A DNA stretch of 64,000 nucleotides. It comes from Hamiltosporidium tvaerminnensis (lineage: Eukaryota > Microsporidia > Dubosqiidae). Where the stretch lies: assembly GCA_022605425.2 (NCBI GenBank), contig JAKIMF020000011.1, positions 496,001 through 560,000 of the forward strand. Reading direction: 5' to 3'. The position numbers and the translations under genes are program-made. Positions 10,721-21,905 of the stretch are shown one piece after another. Position 1 is the first letter of the stretch. The number at the start of each line of letters is the position of its first letter. The notes beneath the pieces are model-generated. The model did not search any database, was not told where the DNA came from, and saw nothing but the letters and a program-made list of their open reading frames with translations.

Positions 10721-13700
10721 ATATTTAAATTGATTATTATATTTTTTTGTATAATGTTAACTTGTATATATGAAGTAACTTATTTTCAATAAAAATTTTA
10801 TTAAATATATTGGTAATCAATTAAGTGTGAAGATTATGAGCTATGTTATTAAGGAAGTAACTTATAAAGAAAATATCTTTATGTGCTATTATACTTGTGA
10901 TGGTGATTTTTTAACATTTTACTATTTAGATAAAACAACGGGTTTTAAGATTTATGAGAAAATTTATACTATCTTTGAATACATATCTATCTTGGAAGTA
11001 ACAGATTATTTATTATTTAGCTTGGTGTTCTGTTATATTATTTGTAAAAGTTACTAACAATTACTAATAGTAACTGACTTATTGTTTTGTGTATTATAAA
11101 ACTTTAAATGTAATTTTTATATTACAGCTTTTTTATTTGGCGTTTAGATTTTACATAAAATATATTTTGTGATATCTTCTTATAACTTATATTAAAGTAA
11201 TATAATGTTATTTTATCGTTTTAAATTGGGTTTTGGGAATATTTTTAATATTGGTCGCTTCTTGTGTGTATTTTTTTGATTTTTAACTGACAAGCAAAAG
11301 TTGTAAAAATATATTTTTTGTTTATAAATAAATAAACACTTTAAAGTCTTTTCGACGTTAAGACATATTTAGGTAAAAACGGTCTTTATATACTGGTCTG
11401 TATTTTACTTTAATATTATCTGTCATACACTTTCTATATTCTAAAATTTAAGAAAATCAATTATTTCAAGGCGAAGTACACATAACATTTGTTTATTAAT
11501 GGTATTACGTCATAATTTATGATCTGGAATAAATTCTTTGCATTTAATGCAGCAAACTTCTAACTTTTTTAATAGCATATTTTTTGGTTTCCTGGATATT
11601 TAAATTAGGTTTGGTTTTGATTTTTATTATTGCTAAATATTGATTATATTTGTACATATAAACCTTTTATAAAATCTAGTTATTCGTTCACAACACATTA
11701 AATTGTAGCGGGTTTGCCGATGTATATCTCAAATCATATTTTGGACTAAAAATTATGTAGTTGAAACACCATTAAATGCGAATCGGAAGGTGTGAAAGCC
11801 TTAAATTTAAGATGGATAGTGAAGTGAGAGTTGATTGGTTATATATATTATTATCGGTATATAGAATGACTTTTTTACATTTCTCATATAGGCTTAACGA
11901 CTCATATACAATATAAAAGACAAAAGAAGGAAACTTATTTCAGTGTACATTTCCTTATCCGGCTTTTTTTATTATGATTTATCAGATTATACTACTTCAA
12001 TTACAGACAAGAATATTGTTATCTCAATAAATTTCAGGATCGACATCAAAACTTTTAGGATTTACTCACATATCAAAGGTAATACGAATTATATGCGCAG
12101 TGAAAGTTAATGGGCTTAGCTTAAAATTTCTTTTAATTGTATTTATCTTGTGCAACATTCGAAGAATTTGTAGTTTAAGTTGCTCACCTTTTACCTTACA
12201 TAATATAAACCAAAAGAAGACAACATATTTTTGCTTCAAGTTGGACAACTTTTTTTTGTCTTATATCGTTAAGTTATAGAGGTTTTGCTACTAGTGTTTC
12301 ATCTGTGGCCAGTGCTCTAATATCAATTACCCTTGTAATTAATACGTAAGCCGGGAGTAGAACCAACCATCTGAAAGTGTACATTCCATACCTTAAATTA
12401 TTGCAATCGCGTTGAATATTTTAAAAAGTTTGGAAGTTTTTTATTTAAAAAAATATTATACAATTTATTTCTAAGCTTTCTAGTTGAAAGTCAATATATT
12501 TTATTTATAAACTAATTGAACGAGTAAAAATCGTTTGAGAATTACAAGATACAATTCTTATTGGATACTTATCACAGAAGATTACTTCAATATACTTTTT
12601 CATTTTATAAACCAGGACTTGAAGTTATATTGCGATTGTCTAATTTCACAGATGTAACACACTTGGATAATCTACGTTAAAACAGATTGATGAATAACTT
12701 AAACGTAAGATTGTTTTTCAATAGCCTGTAATTTTGTAAATCATAAGTTTTTCCGCGAATATTGAAACACATCTTTTCATAACCGAAGTTCCACAATGAT
12801 TACTCTCATTGCTAACTTTAAATTTAACAACTATATTATTTTTTGAGTCATTTTCTTATTAGAAAAGAGTTTTTAGATACAGGTCTTCTTGGAAGAATCT
12901 TTGGGAAGTACCAAAGGATAAATTTTACTTTGTATGTTTCTTTCGTAACCGAATAAAGTAACTCGGGATATATTGACTCGTCATAACAACCTTTAGCGAT
13001 TTGTATGTTGCGCGTAGCTTTCTTAAGAACTCAAGGGTTATAGGTATCTGTATACTTACAGGCATTTAATTTATTATATCTTAGTGTTTTTTTCTACCAA
13101 TTCTTTAGAATACTTTTAAAGTCGAATATTCATGGTTTTAATTTATTAAGAAAATCTCGGTTTCCCTCAAATATTTCCACCCGAGATTTTTATAAATTTT
13201 TGATAGTAAAAAACATAACACCGTTGGAAATATGGCGATTTTACTTTTTTATATTTTTACTTCTGTCTTATATTTCTTTCCCTTAATAATGTTCTTAAGT
13301 CTGCTTACATCGGGAGTTGATGAAATATGTAAATTTCTTAGTATAATACTCGTGAGATTGTCTAAAAATTTTATTAAGTCTTTTAAATATGAAATATAGC
13401 AAAAAAAGAACATTTCAAGGCTTTTTTCGCTTGTTATCATTTCTGGGTCAATTGTTTTTCGGTGTAGAATTATACAGTTTCTTAGGATAATAACTAAATA
13501 AAGTGTTTTTGATGTCATATAATGTCTACACATAGATAATCTAACCAAGATTATTTGATATTTGTTGAAGCAAACCATCAAGTTCAAAAATATGTGTTGA
13601 TCCGTGATAGCTTAGAGAGGAATAAGTTTTTAAGGCATATAGTAAGCGATATAGAGGATTTTGAGAGATGTTTTGAAATAATATTTTATTTTGTAATATA

Positions 13701-13900
13701 TCGGCATTATCAAAGTAAATTGTTTATTCATTTATTTTCCACGGTAACCACTTTCTTCAACACATTTTTGTTTCAAAGAAATAGAAGATTTATCAAAAAT
13801 ATAAAAAAATTCAAAGAATTATACTTTTATTTTAATATTAGCACTATCTTTTTGATATTAAAATTTAATATTTTAAATGGTTTTTCTAAATTTTAATCTA
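10721..13900. other. Long AT-rich stretch; possible decayed LRR gene on the minus strand near 12.0-13.6 kb
   Basis: Only short frames occur here. Minus-strand frames 13249-13587 and 12066-12248 have LRR-flavoured pieces (for example LTSIILRNLHISSTPDVSRL), suggesting eroded sequence of the LRR family. Plus-strand frames 10827-11057 and 13555-13896 are hydrophobic, resemble nothing I know, and may be chance. I cannot delimit any intact gene. Confidence 0.3.
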
Positions 13901-14075
13901 ATTGGTGATTTAAAGATTATATTTTCTGTTACTTCGTATAACATAAAGCTTATTAATTAAATTAAAAAAGAGATATTAAATCTAATACTCTTGATTAAAT
14001 TTAAATATTTAATATAATATAATATAATATAAATTAAATTGAAATATTAAATATGTTTTTTTTATTCTGATAAGG
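13901..14075. other. AT-rich leader of the LRR gene with a TAATA run
   Basis: Contains the simple repeat AATATAATATAATATAATAT at about 14011-14031 just before the LRR gene. No CCC motif precedes its ATG. Confidence 0.5.
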
Positions 14076-16697
14076 ATGAAAAATAGGATTTTAATAAATT
14101 ACATTATAAGTTTAATCTTTTTCATTGTATTAGAGTGTAGCAACTTACTAACTGACACAAATATAATTCATATATATGATATAACAAATGAAAGGAGATT
14201 ATTTAAAGGATTTAATAATTATATTTTTTTAATAAATTTCATGATTGAAGAAATAAGTATATTTAAAGATACGAGAGATATTGAGGAGACAGAGCATATT
14301 TATAAGTTGTTTAGTGAAAATATAAACATTATATCTAATGAAATAAAAAGAATTCTCGCTTTTATAAATTGTAATACATACAGTGAGGGTATAGGCATTA
14401 AAGATATTTGCACTAAATATAAAGGCAGGGGAGATATAGAGAATGAAGAAGATTGTATTGATCTGAGTAAGTTTGTTATTAAAATTATAAGTGTAGAGTT
14501 GAAGAGAGATATGGAATATTTCGTTAGGCTTCTTTCTGTGCAAGATTTTTCCTTCTGCAATGTTAATATTTTAATTGATATAATTTATTGGATTCAGATT
14601 TTAGATATTCCGATGGATTTTAATTTATACCGGTTTTTTAAATTACTTATTTTTAATTTAATTGATTCAAATGAATTTGTTAAGGAATATATAAATCGTA
14701 GAGATATTAATAATGTAGATCATAATATTAATACAGCCAAAGAATCACCTAAAGACAAAACCAATACCAATAGTATAAATTATAGATTCGATAATAATGT
14801 TTATAATCTAATATTGTTATATGAATTTTTAAAAAATAATATTACAGATAAAAATATTTTACATATTATGTTCGAATTTGAATCGAATACAGTGATTGAG
14901 TTTAAAAATAACAATTTAATAATTTGTAATTCATTTATACGATTTACCGATGATATACTGTTCTATGTATTAGATTTATTAAAAGTAAATAAATTTAGGA
15001 AAATATTTTCATATTTACTAACTATGTGTCAGATACCAGAAATAATATTCAATTTTATAAATTTTAGAAGTTATATTGACAATTTGAATCTATTAATAGA
15101 TGTATTACCTGAAAGTATCGAGAAAATATCGTTAAACGATGTAGAAAATACAGAGGTTTTGTTTTTACATTTAAAGTCTACGCATAGTAAGCAAAATATA
15201 AAAAGAATAACTATTTTCGATAGAAAATTTCTTCTGCCGTATGTGTTTTACTTGAGAGATTTTTTAAATATAGAAGAAATACGTATTTTATCGGTAAATA
15301 AATCAACAAACGATTTTGATTGTTTAAACATCATCGATCATATATTTGCACATTTAAAGGTATTATATTTATCTGTACGATGGTTACCAGATACCAATTT
15401 TTTCAAAATAGTCTCTGATTTTAAATCTTTAACAGATTTTTACTTATCCATCAATATATTTATATCGTATAATGATTTTCTGACTGTGTTAGTCAATTTA
15501 TTTTATGGAAATTTCTTAAAATCTTTAAAAATATGTATTTTTAAAACGAATATAACAAATATATTTATTTATCTTAAATTTTTCAATAAACTTGAAAATA
15601 TTTGTTTAGAATGTAATGAAACAAATAATTCAAGATCATTTACACATCTATCACAAGAAAATTCATTCTTTCAATCGTCTAATCATTCCTCCTCACCACC
15701 TGTATCAGAACATTTAAAAAATCCATCAAATCATTCATACTCACAACCATCTACGAATTCATCACAAACTTCAAATCCATTACAAATATCCTCAAAGTTA
15801 AATCATTTAGAATATTTTAGTATAAAAAAACTTGAATTTGTAAATTTACGTTTAAATAAAAAAGAATATTTATTTCTATTCAAACTACCAAACTTATCAA
15901 AACTAACTCTAAAACATTGCCATATACAGGATTTTGACATAAAAACCACAATTCTCACGACAATATCATCCCCAGTAAATATTATACACCTGGAAAGAAC
16001 AAACATACCAAACAACTTCTACAAAATACTACAAAAATGTACATCTATAACTGAAATACACATCTACGAAACAATATTACCAACAATATTTCTACAGAAC
16101 ACTTATCTTATAAACTTTACAAACACAAAAATCATTAAAATTTTCGACTGTAAAATATTCGGAACCCACACTTTTATCTCATCGTTTCCTAATTTGGAAC
16201 ACATCAGTATTAATATACCCCTCTACATGTCGCAAATGTCATTTTCACAATATTTTCACATTCTCGATCCACTAAAAATACTCAGTGTCTCATACTCTAA
16301 CCACATTATTTCTCAATCAGACACCACCTTACTCTCCCACTTCAAAAATCTAAAAAGCCTAAAAATTATTTCTCCAAATTTCCAACACTGCACACTCACA
16401 GACATATTTATTACAGATTTTGGACACAATCTACAAGAGTTACTCCTTATAGAAACACACATACCCCAACCCGTACTACACTATATCTTTACACTACACA
16501 ACCTACACACAATAAACCTTTCACTTTCAACTATACATAACACCAAACCACTTATTCTTTATACTTCTTCATGTCTCGCCACACTCATTATTTCAGGTAT
16601 AAATACTACATACACATCATATAATTATATTTTAGAAATATTCAGTCCATCACTAATATTTCTAGATTTCCCTATAAATTATATCCCGTATAAGTAA
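14076..16697 (+). CDS. Secreted leucine-rich-repeat protein, 873 aa
   Basis: The N-terminus MKNRILINYIISLIFFIVLE is a convincing signal peptide, so the protein probably enters the secretory pathway. From about residue 330 to the end it is built of irregular LRRs. Examples are IEKISLNDVENTEVLFLHL, IEEIRILSVN, LKVLYLSVRWL, LSKLTLKHCHI, LEHISINIPLY, LKSLKIIS, LQELLLIETHIP and LATLIISGIN. A Ser/Asn/Gln-rich insert (about residues 527-575) interrupts the LRR solenoid. Large LRR families with signal peptides are a known lineage-specific expansion in microsporidia and are thought to be host-facing; the actual ligand is unknown. The decayed gene at 2960-5203 looks like a paralogue. The first in-frame ATG gives the signal peptide, supporting the start. 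It is convergent with the RING gene downstream. Confidence 0.85.
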   Translation: MKNRILINYIISLIFFIVLECSNLLTDTNIIHIYDITNERRLFKGFNNYIFLINFMIEEISIFKDTRDIEETEHIYKLFSENINIISNEIKRILAFINCNTYSEGIGIKDICTKYKGRGDIENEEDCIDLSKFVIKIISVELKRDMEYFVRLLSVQDFSFCNVNILIDIIYWIQILDIPMDFNLYRFFKLLIFNLIDSNEFVKEYINRRDINNVDHNINTAKESPKDKTNTNSINYRFDNNVYNLILLYEFLKNNITDKNILHIMFEFESNTVIEFKNNNLIICNSFIRFTDDILFYVLDLLKVNKFRKIFSYLLTMCQIPEIIFNFINFRSYIDNLNLLIDVLPESIEKISLNDVENTEVLFLHLKSTHSKQNIKRITIFDRKFLLPYVFYLRDFLNIEEIRILSVNKSTNDFDCLNIIDHIFAHLKVLYLSVRWLPDTNFFKIVSDFKSLTDFYLSINIFISYNDFLTVLVNLFYGNFLKSLKICIFKTNITNIFIYLKFFNKLENICLECNETNNSRSFTHLSQENSFFQSSNHSSSPPVSEHLKNPSNHSYSQPSTNSSQTSNPLQISSKLNHLEYFSIKKLEFVNLRLNKKEYLFLFKLPNLSKLTLKHCHIQDFDIKTTILTTISSPVNIIHLERTNIPNNFYKILQKCTSITEIHIYETILPTIFLQNTYLINFTNTKIIKIFDCKIFGTHTFISSFPNLEHISINIPLYMSQMSFSQYFHILDPLKILSVSYSNHIISQSDTTLLSHFKNLKSLKIISPNFQHCTLTDIFITDFGHNLQELLLIETHIPQPVLHYIFTLHNLHTINLSLSTIHNTKPLILYTSSCLATLIISGINTTYTSYNYILEIFSPSLIFLDFPINYIPYK

Positions 16698-17174
16698 ATA
16701 TATATTTAAAAGAGATATATCTGTATTATTTATTAAAATAAACCTAACTTAAACTTATATTTTAACTTATATTTAAAATTCATATTTGAAATTATTTATA
16801 TTTATTAAAAGACTCTTAGCTTAAACTTATATTTAATTATTTATTTAAGATTTTTGTTTAAAACTCATATTATGATTATTTACAGACTCTTAGCATAAAC
16901 TTATAGTTAATTATTTAAGATTATTTTATTTAATAATTTATTTGAGATTATTTATGTATTTAAGATCATTTAATTTGATAAATCAGTTTATTTATTTTTA
17001 TTGACCATGTTATTTATTTTTATTGTATCATTTTATTTATAATTAAATATTTCCAATTTATTTTTTTAATATATCAGCTTTTTTTTATTTTATAATCCCT
17101 TATAATTATTTAATTTATCAGTTATATCTTTTATATTACTTTTATAGTAACCAAAATCTAAATTAATAATCTTA
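16698..17174. repeat. Convergent intergenic region with degenerate AT-rich repeats
   Basis: Separates the 3' ends of the LRR and RING genes. Repeated motifs such as TTAAACTTATATTTAA and ATTATTTA recur at roughly 50-60-base spacing between 16740 and 16980. No ORF. Confidence 0.55.
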
Positions 17175-18572
17175 CTACTCAACACCCTTCCTACAGTAAG
17201 GACACGTAGAATTTATAAGTAACCAATGCTTTAAACATTTATAATGAAAATAATGATTGCATCTTAAAATTATACATTTATCACTTTCTTTATACTCAGA
17301 CATACAAATATCACAGAGTCTTTGTATATTCTTATAACTTTTCTTTACATTTTTTAAAATTTTATAGTTCTCTTCTCTATTATGATACCTTCCCTCTTCT
17401 TTATCATACTTCTCTCTAACATCACTGCTTTCACTCAAACTACTTTCAGACACATCCCCTAAAATATCAATATCCCTGTACATTACCACCCTCAACCTCT
17501 CTATCTCATACTCACTCATTTTATACCGCTCAAACACCTTAAAAACACCCCACATCCGTAAATACAACTCCTCATCACTCAGTCTCTTTACATATCCACC
17601 ATACTTAAAAATAATTGGATTTACATCAAAATACCGCAATTCTCTTATATTACACGTCAACTGTCTTATCACATCTATCAATCTTTGTATATCTCTTTGT
17701 GTACCCCCTGCACCCTCTACTCTCCTCTGTGTGTGTCTACGCACACACATCAGTATTATATCTTGTATATCTTCTCCTCCCACATCCTGTACATTTACCA
17801 CATCTCTATCTCTATCCATATCTATATTTAATATATCTTGTTTAAACTTTATACGTGTGATTCTTAAGTCATTGTTATTAACAGAGTGTATATTAAATAT
17901 ATTTGTATTATCAGTATTAGATAGATATATGTTATTATTAGATATACTATTGGATAGATATGTGTTATTATTAGTGTTATCTAAGTCTTTATTTCCATGG
18001 TTGTTATATATTAAAGCATTTATAATATTTAAATTTATAGTTCTTGTATCATAGATATCAGTATTGCTAGTAATAGTACTTTGGTTAGCAATATATTGTT
18101 GGTTAGTAGTGATATCAGTAGTATTAATAGTAATAGTACTTTGGTTAGCAATATATTGTTGGTTAGTAGTGATATCAGTAGTATTGATAGTAGTGTTATC
18201 AGTAGTATTATTAGTATTAGTAGTATTATTATCCTTATTACTATATTTACTATCTTTATCCTTACTGTTCCTATTCCTATCTTTACAAATATCTTTACAG
18301 ACACTTATATTCTTACTACTCATACAAATACCATTTATATTCTCTCTATTCTTATTGCTATTCTCTCTATTCTTGTTGCTATTCTCTCTATTCTTGTTGC
18401 TATTCTCTCTATTCTTGTTGCTATTCTCTCTATTGTTTTCTTGTAAATACTTTGCTATTTCATTTTCATTGTAATTTGTGTTTTGTAAAGGTGTAAGTAT
18501 ATCAGTTGGTTGTATTGTATTTATTTTTATTTTCTTATTTGTTGGTTGGTATTGTGATAATTTTTTGGTCAT
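17175..18572 (-). CDS. RING-H2 zinc-finger protein (putative E3 ubiquitin ligase), 465 aa
   Basis: The last ~48 residues form a complete C3H2C3 RING. CDICMSEY supplies Cys1-2, CIILRCNHYFHYKCLKHW supplies Cys-His-His-Cys, and CPYCRKGVE ends the protein. RING-H2 proteins recruit E2 enzymes for ubiquitin transfer; the substrate is unknown. The N-terminal half is low complexity: four or five NRENSNK units (about residues 46-80), then Asn/Thr/Ser-rich sequence including a duplicated TTDITTNQQYIANQSTIT segment. The middle (about 235-340) is more conventional and may be a folded domain. There is no signal peptide or membrane segment. The DNA repeats make several opposite-strand frames look open; they are shadows. 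Confidence 0.85.
   Translation of the reverse strand: MTKKLSQYQPTNKKIKINTIQPTDILTPLQNTNYNENEIAKYLQENNRENSNKNRENSNKNRENSNKNRENSNKNRENINGICMSSKNISVCKDICKDRNRNSKDKDSKYSNKDNNTTNTNNTTDNTTINTTDITTNQQYIANQSTITINTTDITTNQQYIANQSTITSNTDIYDTRTINLNIINALIYNNHGNKDLDNTNNNTYLSNSISNNNIYLSNTDNTNIFNIHSVNNNDLRITRIKFKQDILNIDMDRDRDVVNVQDVGGEDIQDIILMCVRRHTQRRVEGAGGTQRDIQRLIDVIRQLTCNIRELRYFDVNPIIFKYGGYVKRLSDEELYLRMWGVFKVFERYKMSEYEIERLRVVMYRDIDILGDVSESSLSESSDVREKYDKEEGRYHNREENYKILKNVKKSYKNIQRLCDICMSEYKESDKCIILRCNHYFHYKCLKHWLLINSTCPYCRKGVE
18060..18195. repeat. 60-bp direct duplication inside the RING gene
   Basis: Two near-identical 60-bp units (about 18066-18125 and 18126-18185) containing ACTTTGGTTAGCAATATATT encode the repeated NQQYIANQSTIT peptide. 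Confidence 0.8.
18345..18440. repeat. 21-bp tandem repeat inside the RING gene
   Basis: Four or five copies of TTCTCTCTATTCTTGTTGCTA (complement encodes NRENSNK) in frame near the N-terminus. Confidence 0.85.
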
Positions 18573-18925
18573 AGATTGTTATTGTAAAGGATTAATTTAT
18601 AGGATGATTATTTTTAAATGAGAGAAAAATATAAAAATATATATTGTTGAGAAGAGGAGTGTTTGTGTTTTAGTGGGAAAGGTGTGTGTGAGAGATAAGA
18701 TAAGGAGGTGTAATATTTATTTTAGTGTTTTATATTACTGTTTTATATTGGGTTTTATAATGTGAGATGATGAGGTTTAGAAATATATTTGTTTTATTGA
18801 AGATTTGTGATTTGTAGTTTTTTTTACGATTTATATTTGAATTTGGTTTTTTATTGTAAGATTTGTGATTTGTGATTTGGTTTAAGTTTATATTTGAATT
18901 TGGTTTTTTATTGTAAGATTTGTAT
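18573..18925. other. Upstream region of the RING gene
   Basis: AT-rich with a duplicated TAAGATTTGTGATTTG-like motif around 18800-18920. No gene seen. Confidence 0.5.
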
Positions 18926-19640
18926 GTGGAGAGAGGATAACCATATAAAAATTTTTGTTTGGAAATGATTAAATAAAATTGGTTTGAATATCATTGTTTG
19001 GATTTTTGGTAGAATGAAAACCATACCACATTTTCAGTTTGTATTGTTAATTTGTTAAAGAGAAAAAGGTGGGAGAAGAACGAAATGAAAAATATTTTTC
19101 TAAAAACTTTGTTTGTGATTCTTCTATGTAACTATATTCTACACTATGAGTGATATTGTAGATAATTGCTTTGTAAAACAATGGAAACTTAGCCTTGCTA
19201 TGACGAGTTAGAAGACTTAAGATCTGGGAAATAGAAACAAAGTACTTATAAAGCCAAGAAAGCAAAGTAGCAGATTATACCTGTTTATATGACATTGAAA
19301 TATCTAGGTTTGCTATATGTGAGTTTCGAAATATGTTTTAGGTGGAAGTCTATTCGGGTCAGAAAGTGTAGAGAAGGTGGAATGTGCGGATTCTTGGGCG
19401 GAGCTTGGTTGGGATTTGAACACTATCACAGTATGTAACGAACAATAACAAATATCGGACACTTACTCCACCATTAATTAGGTTTTTATCACCTTTTATA
19501 TGGAAAGATTTGAGTAGGCATCTAATCGATATTGATGGTGTTTTAGGATGTTTTTATATTTATAACCAGAAATTCGGTAAAATCATGAATAAAATTTAAA
19601 ACTTGCCACTGTTTTAAAAAACTGTGACATTTTTAGATAA
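18926..19640 (+). repeat. Interspersed repeat A, copy 3 (diverged)
   Basis: Begins GTGGAGAGAGGATAACCATA and ends near AAACTGTGACATTTTTAG. The whole consensus can be followed but with many substitutions and small indels. The minus-strand frame at 19047-19265 is an accident of this repeat. Confidence 0.82.
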
Positions 19641-20615
19641 AAAATATCTACCAAATATGCTGTAATTTTTTTTTCAAACTGTTATTAGGCTAAGTCATCA
19701 ATTGTGTAATTATTCTAATTTAAATGTGTAGAATCATAACGCAATACATCTTCATAAAAAGACATACTTCTTATCTTTTGTGGGTTTTGTTTTCAGAAAG
19801 TTCTGCATATTCACAAATTTACGCGAAGACTAAGTTGCTAGCTTTGAGAAAACGTTGCTTGAAATTCGACAATTAGTAAAAATTATATAATATCACATGT
19901 CTGCAAAAGTCTATTCAATACAATTATCTATAATGTATTTTAAAATGTGTTAGTACTGCATTTGTGAAAAGAAATAAACTCTATGATTGGCTCTTCATTA
20001 ATAATTAAAATTAAAAAAGAAATGTTAGGCATAGATTCACACATATATCTAAGAATATCTCAGTCTACTAGATATTAAACAAATATATATGTAAAAAACC
20101 AAATATTTAAATATAAATTAACGGTTTTGTACATCTTTAGTGCCTTGGCTTTCAAATGAAAAAAATATATTTGTTATTTTAAGATAATTAATACTAAAAA
20201 GATCTCTAGTTTTGACCTAATGTATTTAAAATATTATTTAGTCAATAATCATACTAAAAATAAAAAATGCATTAAGTTTACATCAGTATTTGCTAAATTT
20301 ATTCACTCTCTTTCGTTAAGTACATATACTTGAGAAATATAATTACGGTTTTATAAGAATTCATAAATCTCGTAGAATCAGTACAACTTCGAACGAAACA
20401 AAAATTAAATGAAATGCAAATATGTTAGAAATATTTTATGTAGATTCAGATAAAAATATTAATATAACGAAATCTTTTTGATTAAGAATAATTCTATTCT
20501 ATGTAAATCCATTTTGGTACATAGAATTAATTAATATATTCTTTATTTAATTAAAAGATTTTTATCAGATAAAAAAAACATATACATTCATTTAATTGTT
20601 TCGATTTTTTCCGAA
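19641..20615. other. AT-rich intergenic, no recognised feature
   Basis: No ORF of note, RNA gene or clear repeat; includes the promoter of the gene starting at 20616. Confidence 0.55.
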
Positions 20616-21905
20616 ATGCGTGGGTCAGTAAGGAAGTTCCAAAATTATTCCTTTATATTTTGTTTATTAGCTATGTTTATATTAAGAGGTAATTTATATA
20701 CGATCGAAGAATTTGATAAAGCTATATCAACAAAATTTAAAGAAATGTATCAAGTAAATGAAGAAATTTTAAAATATTTTTCGGATTCCGACTTCTATGA
20801 TATAAGGATTAAAGATTGTTGTATGCCGTTAGAATTAATTGAACTACTCTCAGATCTTATAAGATCATCAAATACTACATTCTTTAATATATTTATAGAA
20901 TATCGGTGTGGGATGCTAAGATCAAGTAAAAATCCTGAAAATGAAAATATTTTTGAATTAAAAAAATTCGGAGCAAATAATTTTGCCTTTGGAATAAATT
21001 ATATCGATAAGAAAAACAGGGCACCATTGTATAAAAGACTTCAGATAGGTGTGTCAAAGAAGTATTTAAAGCATCTTTTAAATACTATATTTAAAGTTAC
21101 CTTGGTTTTTAGAAAATTTTATACAAATATAATAGAATTTGCTAATTATTGTTACAGATGCAGCAATGCAAATTACAGGTTTATGATTTTCGACCCAGAA
21201 CTTGGTTTTAGAAATATAGTTGGATTTCCAGACAAAAAAATATTGGGCCGGTACAAAAAATCAAATATTACTTATAAACAAGTTTTGCACACGAAACTAA
21301 AGTTTTCCGGAAAACTATCAAGACATTCTGGTGGTATGGAAGATGTAGAGTTTATATTGAAAGAAAAAAATGAAATATTTTTAAAATTACAAGGAAAATA
21401 TGATATTAAAAGCTATTGGAGATTTCTAAATACTCTACCAAATGCAGAATTATCCGTGGAATCAAACACAGATATATTTTCGTATAATTTAAAAATATTT
21501 AGCTCGCTTGCAAGACAAAGACCATGTAAGGAGGTGGCAATATGTTCTATAGGGGAATTATTGGTCGAAAAAGATTATTTTATTGAATGCAGGTTATTAT
21601 CAGAAAATTCAATCAAAGAAAATGATTTTAAGAGAGAATATTCGTATAATTCTAATTTTAATGATCAAATTTGTATTTTAAAATTATATTTTTTACAAAA
21701 CAATAATGAGGAGAAAATATTCAGGCTATATTCTTCGCTTTTTAAAACAAATGAATATTTTGAGATATTTACAGACGGTGAATATAATATTACCAGGGTG
21801 GTAGATAATGTAGAAAAATCATGGCCAAGTGAGAGAAATGCTTCGTTGAATGAATATGAATGGGCTTTGATCGTAATTTTAGGAGAAATATGGTTAAGAA
21901 TGTGA
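20616..21905 (+). CDS. Secreted orphan protein, 429 aa
   Basis: I do not recognise the family. Residues about 9-28 (YSFIFCLLAMFILRGNLYTI) form a hydrophobic signal-peptide-like segment behind a basic start (MRGSVRKF). The rest lacks strong membrane segments and is a mixture of charged and aromatic residues, with a cysteine pair (YCYRC) near residue 185. There is no low-complexity insert, unlike RtcB and the RING protein, which suggests a constrained globular fold. Codon use matches the AT-rich neighbours. No CCC motif is next to the ATG. It is probably a microsporidia-specific secreted protein; that is inference from the signal peptide and lack of recognisable domains. Confidence 0.75.
   Translation: MRGSVRKFQNYSFIFCLLAMFILRGNLYTIEEFDKAISTKFKEMYQVNEEILKYFSDSDFYDIRIKDCCMPLELIELLSDLIRSSNTTFFNIFIEYRCGMLRSSKNPENENIFELKKFGANNFAFGINYIDKKNRAPLYKRLQIGVSKKYLKHLLNTIFKVTLVFRKFYTNIIEFANYCYRCSNANYRFMIFDPELGFRNIVGFPDKKILGRYKKSNITYKQVLHTKLKFSGKLSRHSGGMEDVEFILKEKNEIFLKLQGKYDIKSYWRFLNTLPNAELSVESNTDIFSYNLKIFSSLARQRPCKEVAICSIGELLVEKDYFIECRLLSENSIKENDFKREYSYNSNFNDQICILKLYFLQNNNEEKIFRLYSSLFKTNEYFEIFTDGEYNITRVVDNVEKSWPSERNASLNEYEWALIVILGEIWLRM

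Noticed and set aside
18035-18474. Several 90-136-codon frames opposite the RING gene
   Set aside because: Hydrophobic shadow translations of the NRENSNK and TTDITTNQQ repeats.
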